Of a stretch of DNA of 14,782 nucleotides, positions 1-8,207 are shown piece after piece. Under the pieces are notes generated by a model. The model was not told where the DNA came from, ran no database searches, and saw only the letters and a list, made by a program, of their open reading frames with translations. The stretch spans positions 1 through 14,782 of the forward strand of contig JAKOGH010000058.1 of the NCBI GenBank assembly GCA_024811115.1, written 5' to 3'. Origin of the DNA: Terana coerulea. Lineage: Eukaryota; Basidiomycota; Agaricomycetes; Polyporales; Phanerochaetaceae. Numbering within the stretch: the stretch's first letter is position 1; each line of letters starts with the position of its first letter. Made by a program: the position numbers and the translations under genes.

Positions 1-2
1 AA

Positions 3-236
3 GAGCTGACGACAGTTCTCTCGCGTGGCGGCATAGTCGACGAGGACCATCTGAATGGCCTGGCATCTATGCCAGAGTCAGAGCAGACAGCATTCCTCAA
101 GACTGACCTCGGGTTGAACCCTTTCCAGGTTAGGGTGCTGCGCATTGCTCTTGACGGGGTTAAGAGTAAGGTGTACAGGGCGGAAATTGGTGCTGGGTTT
201 GAGTCGGGCAGTAGCAGTCCAACCCAGGTACTGTGA
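3..236 (+). CDS. 3' end of an unidentified protein (partial, enters from the left edge)
   Basis: An open frame runs from the first bases of the window to a TGA at 234-236 and gives 77 residues with no start inside the window. The stretch is mostly helical and amphipathic, with an acidic segment followed by FLKTDLGLNPFQVRVLRIAL, then a Gly/Ser-rich tail. A leucine-rich helical segment of this kind, with an L-x-x-F-Q pattern, recalls SAM-like or other small helical domains at the C-terminus of fungal proteins, but that is only a resemblance. It is convergent with the minus-strand gene ending at 651. CAG/GTACTG just before the stop could be a splice donor, so this may not be the true C-terminus. 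The evidence is length and composition only. Confidence 0.45.
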   Translation, partial: ELTTVLSRGGIVDEDHLNGLASMPESEQTAFLKTDLGLNPFQVRVLRIALDGVKSKVYRAEIGAGFESGSSSPTQVL

Positions 237-619
237 GCCCATGCCACCAGTCTCAATGACATGAATTGATCGTACTGTGTTGCTCGAGGGCCGGTAAAAC
301 CAAGACTGGGTCATGTATTAGTATCATCGCTTGAATTGACTTCCAAACAAACGTGTTTTGATCCAGTTTCAGCAGGCTCAAAGTGAGAACTTGAACTTAA
401 ACGATAGTAGGCTTAACTTTGTCGGGCTAGCCCTCCTGTGACTCGGAGAGCTGACTTTAGCCCGGGTCGACAATTTCAAGTGTACCTGGCCCTATCAAGA
501 GCGAGCATTTGCTGAAAAGCACCATATAATATGTCATTAAACACGCCCATGGCTACGCTGCCAGGGAGAACATATTCGCATGTTTTTCCCACAAAAGGGG
601 TAATGAAATGTGACTCTGG
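237..619. other. Intergenic region between convergent genes
   Basis: This stretch lies between the left-edge gene and the end of the minus-strand Rossmann-type gene. I see no credible ORF, tRNA or repeat. It should hold the 3' untranslated regions of both convergent genes. Similarity to the second copy of the duplication starts only near 620. Confidence 0.4.
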
Positions 620-650
620 AGGACGCGTATGAAAGCGACGCAACCTGAAG

Positions 651-1571
651 TTATTGGCGGGCCGCCAGGAACTCATCCAGTTCGAGCCACATCCCCGACT
701 GTGCCTCTGTCCAATTCCTCGACGTCTTCCTGCTTCCCGCCCACGCCTCTTTCCACGACTTCAGATGACCAACATCTAAGGTGTGAAGGAATTCCGAGAC
801 TGTGGCAGGTGGCGTATCGGGGGTCTCCGCCGTAAGCTGCAAGAGCGCCACCCTTCTATAGCATTTGGGCCCAGGTGCCACCGTGCACGGCGGCGCGCCT
901 TCCAGCAGTCGCTCTGCCGGGCGAAGTCTCTCCTTGACGACCTTCACGAGTTTGGGGGCAGAAGCGTCGCTGGGAGAACCGTCTTTCTCGTGCCGGCACT
1001 GGTGCCAAGCGAGATGTTTCAGCCTTGAGATATTGTGCGATTTTCCTGACGGAAAGTTTGCCACGACGAGCCAAGGTTCTACATGTCGGGTCTCGGGGTC
1101 GGACCAGACGTGCATCATGGGCGCACGTATCGCTCGCTTAGCCTCAATTGGAAAGATCTCTCGCCTTCTCTAGTTTCAGTATCATAGCCTAGGCCACGTA
1201 CATGAGACAAGCTATCGGAGACGTCATGCAGAAAGAGTTACGCACTGGTTGCGATATATACAAGGTCGACTTCGCCCTCTCGAAGTCCGGCGCCTGCTAC
1301 CGACCATGCACGTTCGACGTCCTTGCGGTCATGGAAGTCTCCTTCTACGACTTGTACCTTGTTACTCGCGAGAAACGGGGCAAAACATGCGGTGTGCTGG
1401 AAGCGGCCTTTGTCTCTGACCAGGAATGTGACTGTGGCCCAAGATCCTGAGAGAAGTGTGGTCAGTCACACGTCTTCGGTTCAAGATCGTGGATATCGCA
1501 CCAAATAAATCCAAGAGCGTATCATAAGCGTTCTCGAGCCCATGAGCGGTGCCGCAGATCAACACTTTCAT
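651..1571 (-). CDS. NAD(P)-binding Rossmann-like protein with an unrelated C-terminus, copy A
   Basis: Proposed exons are 1571-1502, 1446-1242 and 1167-651, giving 263 residues. Introns are 1501-1447 (GTGCG/CTCAG, 55 nt) and 1241-1168 (GTAACT/ACTAGAG). Exons 1-2 give a dinucleotide-fold start: MKVLICGTAHGL as strand 1, a helix, VTFLVRDKGR as strand 2, KVQVVEGDFHD as strand 3, then DVERAW and VDLVYIATSA as strand 4. This matches the N-terminus of NmrA/SDR-like NAD(P)-binding proteins common in polypores. The glycine loop is altered (GTAHGL instead of GATGxxG), so cofactor binding is doubtful. The third exon does not continue the family; it gives about 170 residues I do not recognise, ending ELDEFLAARQ. 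Relative to copy B one base is missing near 1147-1151. The frame stays open only if the acceptor two bases downstream of copy B's is used. The kinase gene ends 92 bases upstream on the same strand. Confidence 0.6.
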
Positions 1572-1610
1572 CCGTATGTAGTCGTTCTACGGAGGACGTG
1601 GGCGCATCTG

Positions 1611-1620
1611 GCTATATATG
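1611..1620 (-). promoter_or_regulatory. Possible TATA box of the Rossmann-like gene A
   Basis: CATATATAGC on the minus strand lies about 40 bases before the ATG at 1571 and inside the 92-base gap after the kinase stop. The matching site in copy B reads differently (TATTTCGTAGC), so the element is not preserved. Its position is close to the ATG for a fungal TATA box. Confidence 0.3.
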
Positions 1621-1663
1621 AAAGGTTGATTTATGTCAGCGGACAGCAGCGCTAGAGGTTTTA

Positions 1664-2652
1664 TCACGCACGTACCAGATACTCATCATCTGGGCTCAGG
1701 TACGTGTTCGATAAATATTCCGGTAACAATCCCAAGGCAAAGTTGTCGTCGTCGGTACGCACAACCTGTTCTGCGTTGGGCCTGAACCATCCTGGGGTGC
1801 CTACTTCGCGTCCCTTGGTGGTTCCTATCCTTGCGGTGATATCAAAATCGATGAGGACTGCCGAGTCGTCGTGGTCGAGCATGATGTTCGCCGAGGATAA
1901 GTCGTTGTGCACAAAGCCCAGACCGTGAAGATGCTCAAGAGCAGCCTTTACGTCCGCCACTACGCGACGCCGATCGATTCGAACCCCAGCCTTGACCGCA
2001 TCGAACAGTGAGTGTCGGTAACGCGTCATGGCGATGCCAGCAACATAGTCCCCTTTCCTTACGCATCCGTGGTATGAGCATAAGTTGGGATGCGGATACT
2101 TTGAGAGCTCTTCTATTATTCCAATTTCCTTCATGAGATGAGCGGGTAGAAAATCCGGGTTGGAAGGCGAATAGCGGATAATGTTAGGGATCTTCACATG
2201 ACAGTCGGGAGGAAGGGGGACAGGAGCCTCCTTCAGCCCGTTACACCATTTTGGATAGAGGTGTTCATGTGGAATTGGCTCTGGGGCTGCTAACGTCTGC
2301 AAGTCGAAATTCTCGTGAGGATGCTTGACTCGGTAGAACTGACCATCTTCCTTCCAGCCTATCAACATATGGAGGAAAAGTGGTCCTCTTCGCTTTCTGT
2401 GGGGCGATTCGTCAAATACAGTGGCTGCATAGAGTAGCTCGCGCGCCATAGCTATGGACAGAGCTAATTCCGAACGTTGGAGGTTAAGTAAGTGGTAGGA
2501 GGAACCGAGCGAGATAATGATAAGGCGAGGAGTCTCATAGGGGTGAATGTTGTTAATAAGCCTGTCGAAGGTAGAAAAGTTGAAATACGCCCCAGTTCGC
2601 AGAGCAGCTCTGTTTGTGCACGTTGACAGCGGAGTCTATGTGCATTGGCCAT
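1664..2652 (-). CDS. Atypical protein kinase-like protein, copy A
   Basis: The main exon is 2451-1664. An upstream exon 2652-2589 (MANAHRLRCQ...) can join it in frame across an intron with a GTATTT donor and a CATAG acceptor, giving 283 residues; otherwise the ATG at 2449 gives 261. Numbered from that ATG: a VKI lysine at 86, a helix-C-like KEIGIIEELSK at 107-117, the PHPNLCSYHGC segment at 119-129, catalytic loop HNDLSSANIM at 181-190, metal-binding DFD at 201-203 in place of DFG, and GTPGW at 217-221. The C-lobe is short and ends soon after DDDNFALGLLPEYL. No glycine-rich loop is evident. The catalytic Asp and Asn are present, so activity is possible, but HND and DFD are non-standard. It resembles the small, lineage-specific kinase-like proteins of agaricomycetes. 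The frame has no lesion. The substrate is unknown. Confidence 0.72.
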
Positions 2653-2669
2653 GATGCATGATGCATGAT
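2651..2669. repeat. Short ATGCATC tandem repeat at the kinase start, copy A
   Basis: The minus strand carries overlapping ATGCATC units just before ATGGCC, giving several ATG triplets in different frames. Copy B has one unit fewer (near 7950-7966). The variation changes which upstream ATG comes first and makes the true start uncertain. Confidence 0.5.
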
Positions 2670-2942
2670 TGTTTTGGACTTGAAGTGATCGTGGTCAAGA
2701 TAAAAACAAGGGCGCTTACCGTCAAATGGCCACTCCAGTCTCTGACTCTGCGTTACGTAACGCTGCTAGCGGGCTTGACGTTCGCATGGTGCATCACCCT
2801 CGCTCAATGTACTGTACGTCGACATTATTTGCTGCAAATATAGATGTATAAGAGAATGCCATCCAGTGTACATGCGTCTAATCAACAGTCAACAATATAC
2901 AGACAGTGTTTGCTCGTTCAGTCGCGCTGAGCCGTACTCATA

Positions 2943-3523
2943 CTACGCGACATGGCCAGTATATCGATGTCTAAAGCGATAATTGGAGGGGCTGGCGTAA
3001 AGAACGTTGATCAGCACAATTCTGAGCAGTCCAGTGAGGAGGGTTCGTACCACAGGTGTGTCGCTGGGCTTGGTCTTCTTCGAAGAAGTCGCCGCAGAGG
3101 CATCGTTGGACCGAGTTGTGCCTTTGGTCTTCAGGTTAGCCTGCGGCTGCTTGGTCGACACCGTCGCTTCCGAGGAGGTCTTTGGCTTCTTGCTGACAGG
3201 TGCCGCCGTCGAGGTCGTCTCTGCTTTCCTCTTGGTCTGAACGGGCTCGGCCTCAGGCTCGAATCGGGAACCGCCGCCAGACTCGGAGTCGTCGTAGTCT
3301 CCCCACGGGAATTTGGTGTATTTGCAGCCTTTCTCCCCGCAGTCGCCGATACAGACACTCGTCCACACTCCCCTCACACGGTAAGACTTGAAGTCGCAGA
3401 ACAGCTTAGGAACTTGAGAGACACCCATGTCGCATGGGCAACTGTCGGTCAGGGAGTTGGAATCGTAAATCTAAGGATGACTTCAGTTCAAGCTCAAAAC
3501 TATCCGAAGACGCTACTCACCAT
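2943..3523 (-). CDS. Six-cysteine protein with ATG-only first coding exon and basic Ser/Thr-rich tail, copy A
   Basis: Coding exon 1 is just the ATG at 3523-3521. It is followed directly by GTGAGT, a 50-nt intron ending CCTTAG, and exon 2 at 3470-2943, giving 176 residues. The N-terminal ~55 residues hold cysteines 12, 14, 26, 41, 45 and 50 (C-x-C-x11-C-x14-C-x3-C-x4-C) with signatures IYDSNSL, MGVSQVPKLFCD and CGEKGCKY. There is no signal peptide. An acidic linker (GDYDDSESGG) leads to a basic Ser/Thr-rich region with two nuclear-localization-like clusters (KRK, SKKPK) and a hydrophobic stretch near the end (VVRTLLTGLLRIVLINV). The cysteines suggest metal binding or disulfides, and the basic clusters a nuclear protein; both are inference. 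I do not recognise the family. The same exon structure and cysteine pattern in copy B, plus a shared TATA box, support the model. Confidence 0.62.
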
Positions 3524-3622
3524 TCTGGTAGAGAAAATGTGGTTGGTTTGGTAGGAGTAAGGGCGAGAGAGCTGAGGGCTGCGAGCTACGAGAAGATGGC
3601 GGTAGAGTCGGTTTTAAGGAAG

Positions 3623-3630
3623 TATATATA
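3623..3630 (-). promoter_or_regulatory. TATA box of the six-cysteine gene, copy A
   Basis: TATATATA lies 100 bases before the ATG at 3523 and is followed on the minus strand by a pyrimidine-rich leader. The same octamer sits 94 bases before the ATG in copy B, in conserved surroundings ending CTGC(T)nTCGAGC on the plus strand. Conservation in both copies supports a working core promoter. Confidence 0.6.
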
Positions 3631-3639
3631 CTGCTCTCG

Positions 3640-4200
3640 AGCCAGCCCGTAGCCTGTGGTCCTCCCGCGAGCATCAGCGCGTGGTAGCACTCACCTTTGC
3701 GTGGACCACACATCAAGTGGGTGGTCAGTGGCTGTCGACAGAAGACAAACCGGTATGTGGCCTCCGGAATTCGCACAAGAGTTTGTCCTTGAGCTCAGCG
3801 CCTCTCAGTTTGACCATGGATACTTGATGGATGCGTCCCTGGAATGCGTAGGGGCGTTGTCCTGAACGCTAGATAGGGTCGTGTGCTGTAGGCCTCCAAG
3901 CAGCCACGAAGTCGCTCGACATAGCCCGAAGGTGACAGGGCATTCGTCAAGGAGCTAGAAAGTCGTTCGGAAAGGGAGGGACCACGCGTACCCGAACAAA
4001 GCGTCGTACAAAAAGTGCCATCAAGGCCAACGCTTTGTTCCTGATGGAGCCGCCTTCAACGATGCGGATGGTCCTATATGCCGCAACGACCCGTCAATTT
4101 GAGAAAGCATTGTCTTTAGCTGCATAAGTGATCTGGTGCCAAGATATCGACGCAATCAGCTGAATATGGATGGCTCGTTGACTCACCCATGAGTTGTTTG
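3640..4200 (-). other. Block shared with copy B, possible relic of an unidentified gene
   Basis: This stretch aligns with about 8790-9160. On the minus strand both copies encode a KALALM segment followed by an RFV segment (A: IRNKALALMALFVRRFV; B: ISDKALALMEVLAQRFV). Both also encode a second segment (ATYRFVF in A, AMYRLSF in B) and a GGGTGAGTC splice-donor-like site near 4185 and 9152. In A the segments are in different frames with stops between them. In B they are contiguous because of a deletion. The pattern fits a decayed gene, but I cannot name it. Confidence 0.35.
3994..4040. repeat. Inverted repeat (11-bp arms), copy A
   Basis: GAACAAAGCGT at 3994-4004 and ACGCTTTGTTC at 4030-4040 are perfect reverse complements with a 25-base loop. 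The equivalent in copy B is at 8940-8982. It lies in the shared relic block. It may be a hairpin or a by-product of the coding sequence that once lay there. Confidence 0.6.
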
Positions 4201-4653
4201 GGTGGTCTTGCCGCGTGCTGCCTTGGTCCGCCATAGGCGCCGTCTTTGACGGCAACCGCGATGCACTTGTCATTTCCATGTGATGACTTGGTCGCTCTGA
4301 GATGCAGGGACAGTGCGAGGTGACGGGCTTGCACGGACACTTGGCGGCGGTGGCACGAAGTAAGTTACAATACATCCAGCGTCATTCATGATATCATCTG
4401 AGTGGGGATGCCACAAAATGTCTATAATCCAAAATCTATGCAAACGATGTCAGATTCTACGCATACAGTTTAGTTTTGATAACGACTGTACCGTAACGAG
4501 AACCCTATGATCTCCGTACCCTTCTCCACAGCTTCTGAAGCAGCGACGCGCGAGGTGATATGCTCAGTGGTTTCTCCACAATCTTATGCTTGAGGAAACG
4601 ACCAGGATCTCGCTACGTAGCGCGACGCTCGGGTTGCTGCTGGCGCCATGTCT
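4201..4653. other. Stretch unique to copy A, no supported gene
   Basis: The minus strand has two overlapping short frames at about 4375-4094. One is cysteine-containing (KCPCKPVTSHCPC). Both end near the GGGTGAGTC donor-like site. Neither has a recognisable domain, and they overlap each other. The stretch 4380-4650 is AT-richer and shows nothing else. Confidence 0.3.
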
Positions 4654-5561
4654 TCATACACCCTTGTTGAATGTTGCCTCAAGATACCGCATCGCCCTGC
4701 TTTCCCGCTGCCAGCCTGAGACTCCCGCTGTCTGGGTTGAAAGAGATCCCTCCCTCGCAGACTTCGGCTTGGAGACTGTGACGGTGCTTGCTTATCCTTC
4801 TTTGTCGAATTGGAAACTCGTTGTGCTTGTCACGTCGGCGGCGGGCGATGAGCAATGGGCGACGATGTCCACGTCGGTAAAGACGCGGTCGCCTGCTACT
4901 ATAGGTTCGTCATCGCGCACAGGAGCTGGAATTGATGAGGAGTATTTTCGGATGGAAGAGATGCAGGCTTGAAGACGTTATGGCGAAGAGCCGGCGCAAC
5001 CAGATGATATGTTACGGATTCGGCCTACAACACTAGTGTTTAGAGTGCTGGAGTGGTAAAAATGTGAATGGACGCGTACTTGAATTGCCCCAGGGTCAAG
5101 GCGGGGTCCCGCAGAGTTGCTGACTATGAGAACGTCCCCCTCACGGAAGACGTCTCGGCATTCGTGTCATGCTTCCTGTCCATTCTCATTCAGCTGTAAA
5201 CTTGAGTAAATGCATATGACGACGCACCTTCAACACGGGAACGAGGTGATCCTTATGTGACATAGTCTTCGAGCCGTTCCATGTTAGTGGTTTGTACACA
5301 GTGTCAGAAGGACGCGACTCACTAGAGTTATCCTTATTAAATATAACACCTTCGTATTTAACTTTCCTTCGCTCCATGAAGTCAAGCTTGCGGATATCTT
5401 CCTGCAATTACGCACTCAGCCTCCTGTTCACTTTCGGGAGCATGAGCTGAGCTGAGGGACGGACTGACCTCGAACGATCACTGAAGGGATAGCCAACGCG
5501 GCGCAAGTATTATGAGCAAAGGAAGAACTTCAATCAGTGTTCCAGATAGGTTGAATTATAT
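4654..5561 (-). pseudogene. GEP4: Decayed GEP4-type mitochondrial phosphatidylglycerophosphatase
   Basis: Gep4 is a HAD-superfamily enzyme of the mitochondrial matrix face that converts phosphatidylglycerophosphate to phosphatidylglycerol for cardiolipin synthesis. Recognisable pieces in order: NLSGTLIEV (from 5555), LAIPSVIVR, DIRKLDF, the nucleophile region IFNKDNS, SHKDHLVPVLK, ECRDVFREGDVLIVSNSAG, DPGAIQ, AESVTYHL, RHNVFKP, GDRVFTD (4893-4873) and a C-terminal RAMRYLEA ending at TGA 4656-4654. Lesions: the start position reads ATA followed by TAA (5561-5556); a frame change near 5495-5502; the catalytic first Asp of the DxD motif is Asn (5338-5336); the acceptor before the SHKDH exon does not fit the frame; TGA replaces a likely Trp (5169-5167); a frame change near 4960-4966. 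Clear introns remain (for example 5079-5025, GTACGC/TTGTAG). It is present in copy A only. Confidence 0.8.
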
Positions 5562-5964
5562 CGTTTGGTAGCTGGGCATCCCGCAGGGTTGGAGGAAGGA
5601 AAGCGTGCACCTGGAGGTCGGAAGCAGGTTAGAAACAGACGCCCGCGGCATGCGAAGATCTGAATCTGGGGCTTCGGAGGATTCGGTCCGGACCGTGACC
5701 TTCCTCGCGCTTAGTAAGTAACTTAAATTAATCTGAGGGTTACTGAAGCACCAACGTTACTACCTAGTACCCACAGCGCTCAAGACGAAATAGTAGTGTG
5801 TGATATGCTACTGTCACCACACCCGCCACCGTTAGCAATAGTATGCTATCAGCCTCACCGGAAGAAAACACGCTACGAAAATGTGATCCTATGTCACTTG
5901 CACGAAAAGGATAAACAAAGCATGGTTCTAACAACAACGCTTACGAAGGCAACGTAGCCTGAAA
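5562..5964. other. Junction between duplication copies
   Basis: This stretch contains the end block of copy A (about 5600-5710, shared with about 9270-9385), then roughly 220 bases not matched in the other copy, then the beginning of copy B near 5930. On the minus strand the shared end block reads IQIFACRGRL in A and IQILACRGRL in B. That suggests a short coding remnant, possibly the edge of another gene. I see no complete gene or target-site duplication. Confidence 0.4.
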
Positions 5965-6886
5965 TTATCTGCGTGCCGCCAGGAACTCATCGAATTCGAG
6001 CCACATGCCCGACTGCGCCTCTGCCCAATTCCCCGACGTCTTCCTGCTCCCCGTCCATGCCTTCTTCCATGCCTCCACATGACCGACATCCAAGGTGTGC
6101 AGGAATTCGGAGACCGCGGCAGATGGCGTATCGGAAGCCTCCGCCGTAAGCTGCAAAATCGCTATCCTCCTGTAGCATTTGGGACCAGGTGTCTTCGTGC
6201 ATGGCGGTGCACCTTCCAGCGGTCGCTCTGCCGGGCGAAGTCTCTCCTTGGCGACCTTCACGAGTTTGGAGGCAGAACCGCCGTGGGGAAACCGTCTTTC
6301 TCGTGCCGGCAACGATGCCAAGCGAGGTGCTTCAGTGTTGATATATTGTGCGATTTTCCTGAGGGAAAATTGGCCACGACGACCCAAGGTTCTACATGTC
6401 GGGTCTCGGGGTCGGACCAGACGTGCATCATGGGCGCACGTATCGCTCGCTTAGCCTCTAGTTGGAACGATCTCTCGCCTTCTCTAGTTTCAGTGTCATA
6501 GCCTAGGCGACATGCATCAGGCAAACCGCCGGAGACGTCAGGCAGAAAGTGTTACGCACTGGTTGCGGTGAAGACAAGATCGACTTCACCCTCTCGAAGT
6601 CCGGCGCCTGCTACCGACCACGCGCGTTCAACGTCCTTATGGTCATGGAAGTCGCCTTCTACGACGTGTACCTTGCTACTCGCGAGAAACGGAGCAAAAC
6701 ATGCAGTGTTCTGGAAGCGACCTTTGTCTCCGACCAAGAATGTGACAGTAGCCCAAGATTCTGAGAGAAGTGTAGTCAGTCACACACATTTGGGTTAGAT
6801 ATTATGGATATCGCACCAAATAAATTCAAGAGCGTATCACAAGCATTCTCGAGCCCATGAGTGGTACCACAAATCAACACTTTCAT
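5965..6886 (-). pseudogene. NAD(P)-binding Rossmann-like protein with an unrelated C-terminus, copy B (frameshifted)
   Basis: Exons 6886-6817, 6760-6556 and 6483 onward mirror copy A; exons 1 and 2 are 70 and 205 nt in both. Introns are 6816-6761 (GTGCG/CTCAG, 56 nt) and 6555-6484 (GTAACA/ACTAG, 72 nt). The Rossmann start is kept (MKVLICGTTHGL, VTFLVGDKGR, KVHVVEGDFHD, VDLVFTATSA). The third exon is in frame through RHVEPWVVVANFPSGK. A missing base near 6280-6286 relative to copy A then breaks the frame, and translation stops at 6258, giving 166 residues. The rest of the copy-A-like C-terminus stays open in another frame down to 5965. The kinase relic ends 66 bases upstream. A shortened product is possible. 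Confidence 0.58.
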
Positions 6887-6952
6887 TCGTATATAGTCTT
6901 CCACGGGTGACGTAGGCGCTTCTGGCTACGAAATAGGATATGGTTAAGCCAT

Positions 6953-7764
6953 CTACGGCAGTGTCAGAAACTGTCGCACACGTACCAGGTACTCGTCATA
7001 TGGCCCATAATTCTGGTATGTTTCTAGATATCCAGGTAGCAATCCCAAGGCAAAGTTGTCGTCGTCGGTACGCACAACCTGTTTTGCGTTGGGCCTGGAC
7101 CATCCTGGAGTGCCAAGGTCGCGTCTTCTAGCGGCTCCTATCCTTGCGGTCATATCGAAGTCAATGAGGACTGCTGAGTCGTTGTTGTCAAACATGATGT
7201 TCCCCGGCGACAAGTCGTTGTGCACAAAGCCCACACCGTGGAGATGTTCAAGAGCAGCTTTTATGTCCGCCACCACGCAACGCCGATCGATTTGAATCTT
7301 AGCCTTGACCACATCGGACAGCGAGCGTCGGTACCGCGTCAGTGCGATGCCGGTGATATAGTCTCCTTCCCTTATGCACCCACGGTAGGAGCATATGTTG
7401 GGATGCGGATGCTTCGAAAGTGTTTCAATTGTTTCAATTTCCTCCATGAAATGAGCGGGTAGAAAATCCGGGTCCGAAGATGAGTATTCGGGAATTTTGG
7501 GGATCTTCGCAAAGCAATCGGAAGGAAGAGGGTGGGGGCCTCCTTCAGCCCGTTGCGCCATCTTGGATAGAGGTGCGTATACGGAATTGGTTCCGGGGCT
7601 ACTAGCGTTTGCAAATCGAAGTCCTCGTGCGGATGCTCGACTAGGTAGAACTGGCCATCTTCCTTCCAGCCTATCTGCATGCAGAGGAGAGGTGGCCCGC
7701 TGCCCGGCTTTCTTGGGCACGAGAAGTCAAGCACGCTGTCCGCAAAGAGTAGCTCGCGTGTCAT
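6953..7764 (-). pseudogene. Atypical kinase-like protein, copy B (frameshifted)
   Basis: From the ATG at 7764 the frame gives MTRELLFADS and GWKEDGQFYLVEHPHEDF, matching copy A. Near 7530-7540 one base is missing relative to copy A, and the frame ends early at 7372. The remaining domain continues in the other frame to a TAG at 6953: helix-C region ETLSKHPHPN, catalytic loop HNDLSPGNIM, DFD, GTPGW and DDDNFALGLLPGYL. The HND and DFD motifs are the same as in copy A, so they pre-date the duplication. The upstream exon equivalent (near 7950) carries TGA where copy A has AGA in the MANAH frame. The gene is probably non-functional unless the missing base is an assembly error. Confidence 0.65.
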
Positions 7765-8207
7765 AGCTGTGGATGAAGCCAATTGCGAACGTTGGCTGGC
7801 AGGAGAGACCAAATGACTCGGAAGTAGGGGAGTCTAATACGGACGGAGATGCTGTTAGTAGATAAGTTTAGGACACCAAGGTCGAAATACCTCCCATCTC
7901 GCAGAGTAGCTCTGTTTGTGCACGTTGACAGCGGAGTCAATGTGCATTGGCCATGATGCATGATGCTTTGTTCCTCAAGTAGTGATGCGTGTCCAAGGCG
8001 CCTACCGCCAAAGGGTCAACCACCATTACGTAACGCCGCTGGTTGCAAGCAGTGGCTCGCATGGTGTAAGATGGTGTACTTACCGCTCTCACTCAATATG
8101 CTATATGCAGGCGATATTTATTGGTCGATACAGATGTATAAGAGAATGTCATCCAATGTGCGTGCGTCTAATCAACAGCAAACAATATGCAGACAGCGTT
8201 TGTTCGT

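Larger units (their letters stand above)
620..5710. repeat. Direct duplication, copy A
   Basis: Copy A of a large direct duplication; copy B is at about 5930-9385. Collinear matching blocks include the 3' exon of the Rossmann-type gene (651-1169 vs 5965-6483), its 5' exons (1242-1571 vs 6556-6886), the kinase gene (1664-2652 vs 6953-7950), a spacer starting ATGTATAAGAGAATG (2844 vs 8134), the six-Cys gene with its promoter (2943-3640 vs 8208-8790), a block with a short inverted repeat (3990-4200 vs 8935-9160), and an end block carrying GACGCCCGCGGCATGC (near 5639 vs 9306). Copy A is longer because about 1.4 kb holding a GEP4 relic lies between the last two blocks. Boundaries are approximate and set by eye. 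Confidence 0.85.

Noticed and set aside
2952..3554. 200-residue plus-strand frame
   Set aside because: It lies opposite the six-Cys gene and spans that gene's intron and start. The minus strand has splice and cysteine conservation in both copies.
4586..4972. 128-residue plus-strand frame
   Set aside because: It is the antisense shadow of the decayed GEP4 exons, which show clear family motifs on the minus strand.
6079..6501. 140-residue plus-strand frame
   Set aside because: It is a shadow of the Rossmann-like gene copy B; the minus strand explains both the introns and the similarity to copy A.
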